Below the pieces are notes generated by a model, which saw only the letters and a program-made list of their open reading frames with translations, was not told the origin of the DNA and searched no databases. Both the position numbers and the translations under genes were made by a program. Positions 1 through 9,099 of a DNA stretch of 64,000 nt are shown piece after piece (the stretch's first letter is position 1; every line of letters starts with the position of its first letter). The stretch spans positions 310,001-374,000 of the forward strand of contig NZ_FNDS01000002.1 of the NCBI RefSeq assembly GCF_900099785.1. The letters run 5' to 3'. The DNA is from Pseudomonas panipatensis. Lineage in GTDB: Bacteria; Pseudomonadota; Gammaproteobacteria; Pseudomonadales; Pseudomonadaceae.

Positions 1-699
1 ACCAACACCCCCGACGTGCTCACCGAGACCACCGCCGACCTCGCTTTCGCCCTGATCATGAGCGCCGCCCGCCGCGTCGCCGAGCTGGATGCCTGGACCA
101 AGGCCGGGCAGTGGAAGCGCACCATCGACGCGCCCCACTTCGGTGTCGACGTGCACGGCAAGAAGCTCGGCATTCTCGGCCTCGGCCGCATCGGCGCGGC
201 CATCGCCCGGCGCGGCCGCTTCGGCTTCAACATGGACGTGCTCTACCACGGCAACAGCCGCAAGGTGGAGCTGGAGCAGGAACTGGGCGCACGCTTCTGC
301 GGCTTCGACGAACTGCTCGGCGAGGCTGATTTCGTCTGCGTGGTGGTGCCGCTGTCCGAGGCCACGCGCAAACTGATCGGCACGCGTGAACTGGCACTGA
401 TGAAGCCCAGCGCCATCCTGGTCAACATCGCCCGTGGCCAGGTGGTGGACGAAGCCGCGCTGGTCGAGGCACTGCAGAACAAGCGCATCCTCGCCGCCGG
501 CCTGGACGTCTACGAGAAGGAGCCGCTGGCCGAATCGCCGCTGTTCGCCCTGCCCAACGCCGTGACCCTGCCGCATATCGGCTCGGCCACCCACGAAACC
601 CGCCGCGCCATGGCCGAATGCGCGCTGGACAACTTCGAAGCGGCCTTGCGCGGCGAACGCCCGCGCAACCTGGTCAACCCGCAGGTGTGGAAGGCGTAG
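1..699 (+). CDS. 2-hydroxyacid dehydrogenase, GhrB/TkrA-like (5' truncated by window edge)
   Basis: This is the C-terminal 232 residues of an NAD(P)-dependent D-2-hydroxyacid dehydrogenase, a family that reduces glyoxylate, hydroxypyruvate or 2-ketogluconate in the cytosol. The frame is open from base 1, so the true start lies upstream. The Rossmann GLGRIG fingerprint lies at nt 178-195. An HGNSRK stretch after the second strand, with Ser/Arg where NAD enzymes carry an acid, suggests NADPH preference (inference). The family catalytic residues are present: Arg in NIARGQVVDE, Glu in DVYEKEPL and His in LPHIGSATHE. The last 26 bases overlap the convergent transporter gene. The exact substrate cannot be read from the sequence. 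Confidence 0.9.
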   Translation, partial: TNTPDVLTETTADLAFALIMSAARRVAELDAWTKAGQWKRTIDAPHFGVDVHGKKLGILGLGRIGAAIARRGRFGFNMDVLYHGNSRKVELEQELGARFCGFDELLGEADFVCVVVPLSEATRKLIGTRELALMKPSAILVNIARGQVVDEAALVEALQNKRILAAGLDVYEKEPLAESPLFALPNAVTLPHIGSATHETRRAMAECALDNFEAALRGERPRNLVNPQVWKA

Positions 700-1579
700 G
701 GCGCAAGGCCGGCCGCGGCTTGCGGAACACCAGGACGTTGCCGGCCATCACCAGGCCCAGCCCGGCCAGGGCCGGCAGGCTCCAGCGGTAGCCCTCGGCG
801 AAGGCCGAGATGTTCAGCGCCACCACCGGGAACAGCACCGTGCAGTAGGCCGCGCGTTCCGGGCCCATGCGCCCGACCAGGGTCAGGTAGGCGGTGAAGC
901 CGATCACCGAGCCGGGGATCGCCAGGTAGAGCAGCGAACCGATGTAGCGCGGGCTGGCATCGAAGCTCAGCGGCACGCCCTGCACCAGGCAGATCGTCAA
1001 CAGGATCAGCGAGCCGTAGAGCATGCCCCAGGCGTTGGTGCTCAGCGGCCGCAGGCCAGCCTTCTGCTGCAGGCTGGAGAGCAGGTTGCCGGCGGAGAAA
1101 CACAGGGTGCCGAGCAAGGCCAGGCCGAGGCCATAGAGGGTTTCCCGGCTGGCCGTGTGGCCGACCAGTTGCGGCCAGAACAGCAGGGCCAGGCCGAGCA
1201 GACCGAGAGCGCCGCCGCCGAGCACGTTGGCGGCGATCCGCTGGCCGAAGAACACTCGCGCGTTCAGCGCGTTCCACAGGGTCGCGGTGGAGAACACCAC
1301 GGCGATCAGGCCGCTGGGGATCCACTGGCTGGCGGTGTAGAAGCAGATGAAGTTGACGCAGAACAGGCACAGCCCCTGGGCCAGGCAGATCAGTTGGCCG
1401 CGCCGGCCGAGCGCTTGCAGGCGTCGCGAGAGCAGGAGAATGGCGAACAGCACCAGCGCCGCCAGGCTGAAGCGGTAGGCAATGGACAGCGGGATGGCCA
1501 CCGCGCCCATTTGCAGCTTGATGGCGACCCAGGTGGTGCCCCAGATAAGGACGGTGAGCAGGTAGAGCGAGAGGTTCAT
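674..1579 (-). CDS. EamA/DMT family transporter
   Basis: A 301-residue inner-membrane protein with about ten hydrophobic helices arranged as two EamA repeats, the usual layout and length of drug/metabolite exporters. The N-terminus (MNLSLYLLTVLIWGTTWVAIK) carries the WGTTW-type helix 1 seen in many family members. The ATG is preceded by a GGAGATC ribosome site. The gene is divergent from an AraC regulator 136 bp away, which probably controls it (inference from position). The substrate is unknown; amino acids or metabolites are typical for the family. Confidence 0.88.
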   Translation of the reverse strand: MNLSLYLLTVLIWGTTWVAIKLQMGAVAIPLSIAYRFSLAALVLFAILLLSRRLQALGRRGQLICLAQGLCLFCVNFICFYTASQWIPSGLIAVVFSTATLWNALNARVFFGQRIAANVLGGGALGLLGLALLFWPQLVGHTASRETLYGLGLALLGTLCFSAGNLLSSLQQKAGLRPLSTNAWGMLYGSLILLTICLVQGVPLSFDASPRYIGSLLYLAIPGSVIGFTAYLTLVGRMGPERAAYCTVLFPVVALNISAFAEGYRWSLPALAGLGLVMAGNVLVFRKPRPALRPTPSTPAG

Positions 1580-1715
1580 CGGCGATCTCCGGTCGACTGC
1601 CGGGCAGTTTCCCGCCGCCGCCGCGCCGCCGCTTGCAGATTCTTGCGCTTATTGCGACCTGCGGGCTGGCAAGCTTCGCGCGCGCGGGTAGAGTGGTGAC
1701 TGTCAGGAGTCGCCC

Positions 1716-2591
1716 ATGTCTGCCATTCAGCACCTACAGGTCTTCCAGTCGATGAACAGCTCGCCGAACGCCCGCCTGGAGCGTTGCGCCGAGCTGGGCG
1801 ACGGGTTGTCCGCGGCGATCTGGAGCAATCACCACGACGCCCGCGACTACCTGTCGCCGAACCACCACACGCTGTCCTGCTACCTCGACGGCGGCACCGG
1901 CACCTTCCGCCGCGGCGCTCCCGGCGCCACGGGCGCGCCGGACAAGCTGTGCATCATGCCGGCCGACCAGGAGTCCGCCTGGATCGTCAACGGCGACATC
2001 CGCCTGGCGCACCTCTACTTCAGCCCGGAGCGCTTCGCCCTCGGCTGCGTCCAATTGCTCGACCGCGAGCCACGCGAGCTGCAACTGCGCGAGAGCACCT
2101 TCCTCGACGACCCGCAGCAGGCCGCGCGCTTCCGCCGCCTGGTGCGGATGGACTGGAGCGAACCGGCGGAACGCCTGCTGACCAGCAGCCTGGCCCACGC
2201 GATGATCGACCACGCCCTGCTCACCCAGGTCGGCCGGCGCGACGGCCTCAGGCTCAAGGGTGGCCTGGCACCGGCCCTGCGCCGGCGCGTCCAGGAGTAC
2301 ATCGACCAGCACCTCGCCGAGCCCCTCGCCCTCGGCGAGCTGGCGGCCCTGGCGGCGCTCTCCGAATACCACTTCGCGCGGATGTTCCGTTCCAGCTTCG
2401 GCATGCCGCCGCACCAGTACCTGCTGGCCCGACGCCTGGAACAGGCCTGCCAGCTGCTGCGCGGCAGCCACCTGCCCCTCGGCGAGATCGCCCTGGCCTG
2501 CGGTTTCTCCAGCGCCAGTCACTTCGCCAACCGCTTCCGCGCCGCCCTGGGCGGCACGCCAGGCGCGTACCGCGCGGCCTTCCGCGACTAG
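1716..2591 (+). CDS. AraC family transcriptional regulator
   Basis: A 291-residue regulator. Residues about 190-288 form the two-helix-turn-helix AraC DNA-binding domain, with the second motif readable as GEIALACGFSSASHFANRF. The first 180 residues are a cupin-like sensor region with no clear ligand motif. An AGGAGT ribosome site sits six bases before the ATG. It is divergent from the EamA exporter at 674-1579, so that exporter is the likeliest target. The inducer is unknown. Confidence 0.9.
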   Translation: MSAIQHLQVFQSMNSSPNARLERCAELGDGLSAAIWSNHHDARDYLSPNHHTLSCYLDGGTGTFRRGAPGATGAPDKLCIMPADQESAWIVNGDIRLAHLYFSPERFALGCVQLLDREPRELQLRESTFLDDPQQAARFRRLVRMDWSEPAERLLTSSLAHAMIDHALLTQVGRRDGLRLKGGLAPALRRRVQEYIDQHLAEPLALGELAALAALSEYHFARMFRSSFGMPPHQYLLARRLEQACQLLRGSHLPLGEIALACGFSSASHFANRFRAALGGTPGAYRAAFRD

Positions 2592-2616
2592 CCGAGCGCA
2601 GCGTTCGCCCGCCGAC

Positions 2617-3993
2617 TCAGGCAGACATGCTGCGCGCGAGAATCTCGAAGACTTTGGGCGACTGGCACTGGGCGACGTTGAAGCGCAGGAAGTCCGGCGC
2701 CGTCTGCCCGAGGCTGAAGACATTCCCCGGCGCCAGCACCATGCCCTCGGCCAGCGCCGCGCGGGAGACCGTCGCCGCCTCCAGGCCGCCCGGCAGGCGC
2801 GCCCAGACGAACACCCCGCCGCGCGGTTCCAGCCAGGGTTGCAGGCCCAGCCGGCGCAGACGCGTCAGGGTCTCGCCCATGGCCTCGGCCAGGCGCGCGC
2901 GCAGGCTGTCGAGGTGGCGGCGGTAACCGCCCTTGAGCAGCAGTTGGTGCAGCAATTCGGCGTTGAACGGGCTGTTGCCGAAGGAGGTGGCCAGCTTGAG
3001 ATCGACCAGTTGCTCGCACCAGTCGGCGCGCGTCGCGATATAGCCGCAGCGCAGCGAGGCGGACAGGGTCTTGGAGAAACTGCCGACCTGGATTACCCGC
3101 GCCAGGCCATCGAAGGCCGCCAGGCGCGGCGCCTGTTCATGCTCGAAGTCGGCGAAGATGTCGTCTTCGACGATCAGCAGGTCGTGGGCCTCGGCAAGTT
3201 TCAGCAGGCGATGGGCGACGAGCGGGGAGAGCTGCGCGCCGGTCGGGTTGTGGAACGCCGAGTTGGTGATGTAGAGGCGCGGCCGGTGGCGCTGCAGGAT
3301 GCCGGCCAGGGCCTCCACGTCCGGCCCGTTGGGCGTGTAGGGCACGCCGATGGCCACGGCGCGGTGGGCGCGCAACAGGGCCTGGAAGTTGAAGTAACCG
3401 GGATCATCCACCAGCACCTCGTCGCCGGGTTCGAGGAGGAAGCGGCAGACCAGGTCGATGGCGTGGGTGCCGCCGTCGGTGAGGACGATCTGCTGCACGC
3501 CGGCCTGCACGCCATGCTCGGCCAGGCGCCGCGACAGTTGCTCGCGCAGGCCCTGATGGCCGTATGGGCGGCCGTACTCCAGCAGGCTCGCGCGTGGTTC
3601 GCGGGCCAGTTGGCGCAGGGCGCGGCGCAATTCGTCTTCCGGCAACCAGCTTTGCGGCAGCCAGCCACAACCGGGCTTGAGCGAATCCTCGGCGGCTTCC
3701 AGCGCCTGCCGGGATATCCACAGCGGATCGATGCTGCGATCCAGCGCCGGGCCGATTTCAGCCAGCGACAGCGGCGGCAGGTGGCCGCAGACGTAGAAGC
3801 CGGAGCCCCGCCGGGCGGCGATCACACCCTCGGCGGCAAGGCGTTCGTAGGCCTCCACCACGGTGCTCTTGGACACCCCCAGGTGAGCGGACAGGGCGCG
3901 GATCGACGGCAGCCGCTCGCCGGGCACCAGGCTGCGCGCAGCCAGGCGCTCGCGGACCTGGTGGATCACGCTGTCGACAAGGGTCAGGCTCAT
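2617..3993 (-). CDS. MocR-type regulator (GntR winged helix fused to aminotransferase-like domain)
   Basis: A 458-residue fusion. Residues 1-75 are a GntR winged helix-turn-helix (SIRALSAHLGVSKSTVVEAYERL). Residues about 100-455 have the fold of a class I/II aminotransferase, with a PLP-binding lysine at 308 (GSFSKTLSASLR), NPTG at 249-252 and the EDDIFADF loop near 276. MocR proteins use PLP or an amino-acid aldimine as effector. The gene is divergent from the EamA exporter at 4117, with 123 bp of shared promoter DNA. By analogy it senses an amine or amino acid and controls that exporter (inference). Confidence 0.9.
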   Translation of the reverse strand: MSLTLVDSVIHQVRERLAARSLVPGERLPSIRALSAHLGVSKSTVVEAYERLAAEGVIAARRGSGFYVCGHLPPLSLAEIGPALDRSIDPLWISRQALEAAEDSLKPGCGWLPQSWLPEDELRRALRQLAREPRASLLEYGRPYGHQGLREQLSRRLAEHGVQAGVQQIVLTDGGTHAIDLVCRFLLEPGDEVLVDDPGYFNFQALLRAHRAVAIGVPYTPNGPDVEALAGILQRHRPRLYITNSAFHNPTGAQLSPLVAHRLLKLAEAHDLLIVEDDIFADFEHEQAPRLAAFDGLARVIQVGSFSKTLSASLRCGYIATRADWCEQLVDLKLATSFGNSPFNAELLHQLLLKGGYRRHLDSLRARLAEAMGETLTRLRRLGLQPWLEPRGGVFVWARLPGGLEAATVSRAALAEGMVLAPGNVFSLGQTAPDFLRFNVAQCQSPKVFEILARSMSA

Positions 3994-4000
3994 GGCCGCC

Positions 4001-4056
4001 TCGACTGTACTGATGAAAAGTCAGGACAGTTTCATCGAATTGTACTGTTCTGTCAC
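4001..4056. promoter_or_regulatory. Candidate MocR operator region
   Basis: The gap between the divergent MocR regulator and EamA exporter contains TGTACTG at 4006-4012 and again at 4041-4047. A GGACAGT in the opposite orientation lies at 4024-4030. MocR regulators usually bind paired direct repeats between themselves and a divergent target, so these are reasonable operator candidates. No binding is shown. Confidence 0.4.
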
Positions 4057-4116
4057 TGGTCGAGCGCCGCGTCGCCGCGCACCATCGTGGCTCCCCTCCC
4101 CTGTGGCGATACCCCC

Positions 4117-4980
4117 ATGAATGGCACCCTCGGCGGCTGGTTCAGCGGCTTTCTCGGCATCCTCATCTTCAGTGGTTCGCTGCCAGCCACACGGGTGGCG
4201 GTGGGCACCTTCGAGCCGACCTTCCTGACCCTGGCCCGGGCCAGCATCGCCGGGCTGCTGGCGGCGCTCATCCTGCTCGCGCTGCGCCAGCAGCGGCCGC
4301 AGCGACATGACCTGCCGGCGCTGCTGGTGGTGGCCCTCGGCGTGGTGATCGGCTTCCCGTTGCTGACCGCCCTCGCCCTGCGCCATGTCAGCTCGGCGCA
4401 TGCCATCGTGTTCGTCGGCCTGCTGCCGCTGGCGACCGCGCTGTTCGCCGTGCTGCGTGCCGGCGAGCGGCCACGCCCGGCGTTCTGGCTGTTCTCCGTG
4501 CTCGGCAGCGCAGTGGTCGCCGGCTATGCGCTGACCCAGGGCGGCGGCGCCAGCCTCCTCGGCGACCTGTTGATGCTCGCCGCCATCCTCGCCTGCGGCC
4601 TGGGCTACGCCGAGGGCGCACGCCTGTCGCGGCGCCTGGGCAGTTGGCAGGTGATCTGCTGGGTGCTGGTGCTGGCGCTGCCCCTGATGCTGCCGCTGAC
4701 CCTGTGGACCTGGCCGGACAACCTGACCACGGCGACCTGGCCGGCCTGGCTGAGCCTGGGCTATGTGTCGCTGTTCAGCATGCTCATCGGCTTTTTCTTC
4801 TGGTACCACGGCCTGGCCCGTGGCGGCATCGCCGCGGTCGGTCAGTTGCAACTGCTGCAACCCTTCTTCGGCCTGGCCCTGGCCGGGTTGCTGCTGCACG
4901 AGCAGATCAGCCCGCTGATGGCCGGCGTCGCCGCCGCGGTGCTGCTCTGCGTGGCCGCGGCGCGGCGCTTCGCCCGCTGA
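4117..4980 (+). CDS. EamA/DMT family transporter
   Basis: A 287-residue, ten-helix inner-membrane exporter of the drug/metabolite transporter superfamily, with two EamA repeats (SSAHAIVFVGLLPLATALFA in the first half, GGIAAVGQLQLLQPFFGLAL in the second). The frame is open far upstream, but only the ATG at 4117 gives a protein that begins directly with the first membrane helix, and it lies beyond the divergent MocR gene. Position suggests MocR control. The substrate is unknown. Confidence 0.87.
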   Translation: MNGTLGGWFSGFLGILIFSGSLPATRVAVGTFEPTFLTLARASIAGLLAALILLALRQQRPQRHDLPALLVVALGVVIGFPLLTALALRHVSSAHAIVFVGLLPLATALFAVLRAGERPRPAFWLFSVLGSAVVAGYALTQGGGASLLGDLLMLAAILACGLGYAEGARLSRRLGSWQVICWVLVLALPLMLPLTLWTWPDNLTTATWPAWLSLGYVSLFSMLIGFFFWYHGLARGGIAAVGQLQLLQPFFGLALAGLLLHEQISPLMAGVAAAVLLCVAAARRFAR

Positions 4981-5095
4981 ACGCGAGCGCCTCGGGCGGG
5001 CCTCGGCATCCGCCGCCGGGCGCAGCGGCGGCGGGGATTTAGCGGTATCATCGGGCGTTTGTGTATTTCCCCGGGCCCGCCGGAAGGAAGCTCCG

Positions 5096-7468
5096 ATGAT
5101 CCCACCAGCCGAGCCGCCCGCTGCGCGCGACGAATTCGCCCCGCGCCCGCGCCTGACCCTGGGCAGCCATGTGCACAGCGGCTTCGACCTGCGCAGCGGG
5201 CGCATGCAGAACATCGCCCGGCACCGCGCCGCCCTCGCCTTCCTCTATGCCGACACGCCGGTGTCCGGACCGATCAACCCGCGGACCGGCAGCGAGCTGC
5301 GACTGTTCCGCGATGAGCGCATCGTCCGCCTCAGCCGCCAGCCGGAGCGCGAGAACCAGTTGCGCCTGCAATTGCGCCAGCTCGGTTTCAAGCCAGCGAT
5401 GCGCCGCAGCGATGCCCTGGAAGACAGCGCCGGGGAAATGTTCGAGCTGCCCGACGACGGCGCCTGGCAACAGTTCATGCGCGAGGGGCTGCCGCTGCTG
5501 CGCGAGCGTGGCTGGGAAGTGGAGGTGCGCCCGGAGTTCGTCTTCGACCTGACCCCGGTCGAGAGCTGGTACGCGGAGATCGAGGAGACCGAAGACCGCC
5601 AGTGGTTCGACCTGGAGCTGGGCATCGAGATCGAGGGACGGCGCATCAGCCTGTTGCCGGCGCTGATCGAACTGATCCGCCGCAGCCCGGCCTTGCTCGA
5701 CCCGCAGGCGCTGGCCCGCCACGCCGACGACGAACAACTGGTGCTGCGCCTGGACGCCGGGCGCAGCCCGGTGCACAACTGGCAGACCGCCTCCGAACGG
5801 CCGCTGCGCGTGTCCCTGCCATTCGGCAGGCTGAAACCGCTGCTCGGCACCATCTCCGAGTTCTACCTGGGCGAACAGCTGCCGGTGCGCCGCTTGCGCA
5901 TGGGCGCGCCGGACGCCGCGCGGCTCAGCGAGCTGGAGGAACTGCCGCTGCACTGGCAAGGCGGCGAGCACCTGCGCGAGATCGCCCACCGCCTGCGCGA
6001 CTACCGCGCCCAACCGGCGCCGCTGCCGACGGGGCTGCGCGCCGAACTACGGGCTTACCAGCACGAAGGCCTGAGCTGGATGCAGACGCTGCGCGAAGTC
6101 GGCGCCAGCGGCATCCTCGCCGACGACATGGGCCTGGGCAAGACGCTGCAATCGCTGGCCCACGTGCTCCTGGAAAAACAAGCCGGGCGCCTCAGCGCGC
6201 CGGCCCTGGTGGTGATGCCGACCAGCCTGATCCCCAACTGGCTGGACGAAGCCGAGCGCTTCACCCCGCAATTGCGCGTGCTCGCCCTGCATGGCGCCGG
6301 CCGCCGCCGCGACTTCGCGCGGATCGCCGAGCATGACCTGATCCTCACCACCTATGCGCTGCTGCCGCGCGACGCCGAGAAGCTCGGCAAACAGCAGTAC
6401 CACCTGCTGATCCTCGACGAGGCGCAGAACATCAAGAACGCCGGGACCAAGGCCGCCCAGGCCGCGCGCCAATTGAACGCGCGGCACCGCCTGTGCCTGA
6501 CCGGCACGCCGCTGGAAAACCACCTGGGTGAACTCTGGTCGCTGTTCCACTTCCTGCTGCCCGGCTGGCTCGGCGACGCCCGCCAGTTCGCCCAGCACTA
6601 CCGCACGCCCATCGAGCGCCACGGCGACCAGGCACGCCTGGCGCACCTGGCCGCGCGCATCCGCCCCTTCCTGCTGCGCCGCACCAAGGAGCAGGTGGCC
6701 TCGGAGCTGCCGCCGAAAAGCGAATTCATCCAGCACATCGAACTCAGCGAAGCGCAGCGCGACCTCTACGAAACCGTGCGCCTGGCCCTGGACCGCAAGG
6801 TCCGCGAGGAGATCGCCCGGCGCGGCCTGGCGCGCAGCCGCATCATCATCCTCGAAGCGCTGCTCAAGCTGCGCCAGGTCTGCTGCGACATCCGCCTGGT
6901 GCAGAGCGAGGCGCCGGCCGCGGGCGGCAAGACGGCGAAGACGGTGACCTCGGGCAAGCTGGAGTACCTGCTGGACATGCTCGACGAACTGCTCGCCGAG
7001 GGCCGCCGCGTGCTGCTTTTCTCGCAGTTCACCTCGATGCTCGCGCTGATCGGCGAGGCGCTGCGCCAACGCGGCATCGACTATGCCCTGCTGACCGGCG
7101 ACAGCCGCGACCGCCGCGCCCCAGTGGAGGACTTCCAGCAGGGCCGCGTGCCACTGTTCCTGATCAGCCTCAAGGCCGGCGGCGTCGGTCTCAACCTGAC
7201 CGCCGCCGACACCGTGATCCACTACGACCCCTGGTGGAACCCGGCCGCCGAGAACCAAGCCAGCGACCGCGCCTACCGCATCGGCCAGGACAAGCCGGTG
7301 TTCGTCTACAAGCTGATCGCCCGCGGCACCGTGGAAGAGAAGATCCAGTTGCTGCAACGCGAGAAGGCCGCCCTCGCCGCCGGCATCCTCGAAGGCGCCG
7401 GCGCCGACTGGCAGCTCGACGACGCCGATATCGACGCGCTCTTCGCGCCGCTGCCGAAGGCGGTCTAG
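5096..7468 (+). CDS. SNF2 family DEAD/DEAH-box helicase
   Basis: A 790-residue Swi2/Snf2 ATPase. The first 310 residues match the bacterial SNF2-associated region. The ATPase core follows: Walker A (ADDMGLGKT, about 341-349), a DEAQ box (LILDEAQNIKNA, about 437-448), LTGTPLENHLGELWS, and the C-terminal lobe with GGVGLNLTAADTVIHYDPWWN and the arginine-finger segment ASDRAYRIGQ. Such proteins remodel protein-nucleic acid complexes. The ATG follows an AAGGAAG ribosome site. Many relatives carry an N-terminal SWIM zinc finger, but this one begins after where it would be and only 115 bp separate it from the previous gene. Confidence 0.92.
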   Translation: MIPPAEPPAARDEFAPRPRLTLGSHVHSGFDLRSGRMQNIARHRAALAFLYADTPVSGPINPRTGSELRLFRDERIVRLSRQPERENQLRLQLRQLGFKPAMRRSDALEDSAGEMFELPDDGAWQQFMREGLPLLRERGWEVEVRPEFVFDLTPVESWYAEIEETEDRQWFDLELGIEIEGRRISLLPALIELIRRSPALLDPQALARHADDEQLVLRLDAGRSPVHNWQTASERPLRVSLPFGRLKPLLGTISEFYLGEQLPVRRLRMGAPDAARLSELEELPLHWQGGEHLREIAHRLRDYRAQPAPLPTGLRAELRAYQHEGLSWMQTLREVGASGILADDMGLGKTLQSLAHVLLEKQAGRLSAPALVVMPTSLIPNWLDEAERFTPQLRVLALHGAGRRRDFARIAEHDLILTTYALLPRDAEKLGKQQYHLLILDEAQNIKNAGTKAAQAARQLNARHRLCLTGTPLENHLGELWSLFHFLLPGWLGDARQFAQHYRTPIERHGDQARLAHLAARIRPFLLRRTKEQVASELPPKSEFIQHIELSEAQRDLYETVRLALDRKVREEIARRGLARSRIIILEALLKLRQVCCDIRLVQSEAPAAGGKTAKTVTSGKLEYLLDMLDELLAEGRRVLLFSQFTSMLALIGEALRQRGIDYALLTGDSRDRRAPVEDFQQGRVPLFLISLKAGGVGLNLTAADTVIHYDPWWNPAAENQASDRAYRIGQDKPVFVYKLIARGTVEEKIQLLQREKAALAAGILEGAGADWQLDDADIDALFAPLPKAV

Positions 7469-7494
7469 CGCCCACGGCTGCATGCCCTGGGCGC
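7468..7494. terminator. Possible hairpin between convergent genes
   Basis: A 7-bp perfect inverted repeat (GCGCCCA / TGGGCGC) with a 13-base loop lies exactly between the helicase stop and the convergent lipoprotein stop. It could terminate both genes. There is no T tract, so confidence is low. Confidence 0.35.
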
Positions 7495-7499
7495 GGCGC

Positions 7500-7883
7500 T
7501 CAGTCACGGACCAGTTGGATGCTGCCGTCGCGGTTCTGCCGGTAGAGGGTGTAGGGCAAGGCGAAGGTGTCGGTAATGCCGGAGACCAGCATGTCGGCCA
7601 GCGCCCAGATCGGATCGCCGAAACTGTACCTGGCATCGCTGCGGTAGGCCCGCGCGGTCACATTGCCGGCGCTGTCGGTGGCGACCGCACCGTAGGGCGA
7701 TCCGTGCAACCAGCAGAGGTCGTAGACCACGCCGCTGTACACCCGCGGGATGCTGTCGCAGTAGGTGCCATTGAGCAGCGTATGCCTCACGTCGAGCGTC
7801 TCGTCGCTGCGCACGGTGTGCAGCGAGCCGCAGCCCGCCAGCAGCACAGACATCAGAAGGGGCAGTAGTGGTTTTCCTTGCAT
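7500..7883 (-). CDS. YceK/YidQ family lipoprotein
   Basis: A 127-residue protein with a lipoprotein signal: MQGKPLLPLLMSVLLAGC, with the lipobox Cys at residue 18. The mature part (DLCWLHGSPYGAVATD, then WALADMLVSGITDTFALPYTLYRQ) resembles the small YceK/YidQ (DUF1375) lipoproteins, whose role is not known. The ATG at 7883 was chosen over an upstream start because AAGGAGA lies six bases before it. It is 61 bp downstream of the ABC permease operon on the same strand and may be read through from it. Confidence 0.82.
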   Translation of the reverse strand: MQGKPLLPLLMSVLLAGCGSLHTVRSDETLDVRHTLLNGTYCDSIPRVYSGVVYDLCWLHGSPYGAVATDSAGNVTARAYRSDARYSFGDPIWALADMLVSGITDTFALPYTLYRQNRDGSIQLVRD

Positions 7884-7944
7884 GGCGATCTCCTTGTCGC
7901 GAAACCCTGTGGATAATCCATTTTTTTGGCGCCGCACGCGCGGT

Positions 7945-9078
7945 TCACCAGGACTTGGTCTGATCCCAGCGCCAGTTGCGGTACTGGTAGATCAAGGTGC
8001 CGAGCAGACCGTAGACGGCGGCCATGCCGAAGAGGATGAGGATATGGTCGGCCACTGCCGAGAGTGGCAGGTTCATCTGGTTCATTTCCACCACCGCGCG
8101 GATCGCCCAGGTCGAGGGGATGGCGTCGGCCAGCGCCTGCACCCAGCCGGGCATGGCCTGCGGCGGCCAGGTGAAGCCGGCCATGTAGAACAGCGGCAGG
8201 GTGATGAAGGTCATGGTCAGGTACACCGCCTCTTCCGACGGCAGCAGCTCGGCGAGGAACTCGCTGAGGGCGATCACCGCCAGCAGGAAGGGCAGCACCA
8301 GGCCCATGAGCATGAAGAAGGACGCGGTCTGGCGATACCCCATCAGCCACGGCCAGATCACGTAGAAGAGCATGCTCAGCACCATCCAGATCAGCAGTTG
8401 CGCGCTGTAGCGGCCGAAGCGGGTCGACGCGGGCTGGCGCAGCGAGCGCGGCGTGCCGCCGCGTAGGTTGAGATTCACCCGGGTGCAGGAGAGCAGCAGG
8501 CTGTGCTGCAGGATCAGCGTGACCATCCCCGGCAGGACGATGGCGGCGAAGCTGGTGCCGGGATTGAACAGGTCGGTGAGCTGGGCGACGGCCGGGCTCA
8601 GCAGCACGCTGGCCTGGTCCGTGCTGAAGCCGGCGCGCATTAGCTGCGCCTGGTTGTAGCGCAGCGACAGCTCGTTGTAGGTGGCGCTGATGTCCTGCTG
8701 GATCTGCCCGTTGGCCATGCGGTTGGTGGCGTCGCCGAAGATCGGGATGGTCACCGCCTCGCCGCGCAGCACGCGCTTCTCGAAGTCCACCGGCAGGATG
8801 ATGATGCCGAACAGCCGGCGCCAGGCCAGGTCGCGCTGCGCCGCCGGCAGTTCGCCGTAGTGCTGCACGGCGATCTTCGGCGCCGCGTCGAGCAGGCGCG
8901 CCAACTCGCGCGAGGCGTCGCTGTGGTCCATGTCGACCAGCGCCACCGGCAGGTCGTCCATGGTCCGGTGCGCATAAGGCAAGGTGGTCAGGCACACCGA
9001 GAGCACCATCATCAGCCACAGCGGCTTGCCCAGCATGTTCTGCAGCGATTGCTTGAGGACGGCCCAGAAGTTTTCCAC
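7945..9078 (-). CDS. ABC-2 type transporter permease
   Basis: A 377-residue inner-membrane protein with one helix near the N-terminus (residues 20-40), a large periplasmic loop (about 45-170), and five to six helices in the second half. This is the YhhJ/YbhR-type ABC-2 permease layout. The start is a GTG preceded by AAGGAA. It follows the sister permease by 21 bp and is the last gene of an HlyD-permease-permease operon. No ATP-binding cassette gene is present in the operon, although these permeases normally need one. Confidence 0.9.
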   Translation of the reverse strand: MENFWAVLKQSLQNMLGKPLWLMMVLSVCLTTLPYAHRTMDDLPVALVDMDHSDASRELARLLDAAPKIAVQHYGELPAAQRDLAWRRLFGIIILPVDFEKRVLRGEAVTIPIFGDATNRMANGQIQQDISATYNELSLRYNQAQLMRAGFSTDQASVLLSPAVAQLTDLFNPGTSFAAIVLPGMVTLILQHSLLLSCTRVNLNLRGGTPRSLRQPASTRFGRYSAQLLIWMVLSMLFYVIWPWLMGYRQTASFFMLMGLVLPFLLAVIALSEFLAELLPSEEAVYLTMTFITLPLFYMAGFTWPPQAMPGWVQALADAIPSTWAIRAVVEMNQMNLPLSAVADHILILFGMAAVYGLLGTLIYQYRNWRWDQTKSW

Positions 9079-9099
9079 AGCGCTATTCCTTCAGGCCCG

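Noticed and set aside
2260-4116. Long open frame running into the EamA exporter, which would give a 906-residue protein
   Set aside because: The upstream part is antisense to the MocR gene and low-complexity. Only the part from the ATG at 4117 looks like a protein.
5048-6013. Open frames on the minus strand opposite the SNF2 helicase N-terminus
   Set aside because: They mirror the helicase codons and have no recognisable domains or ribosome sites.
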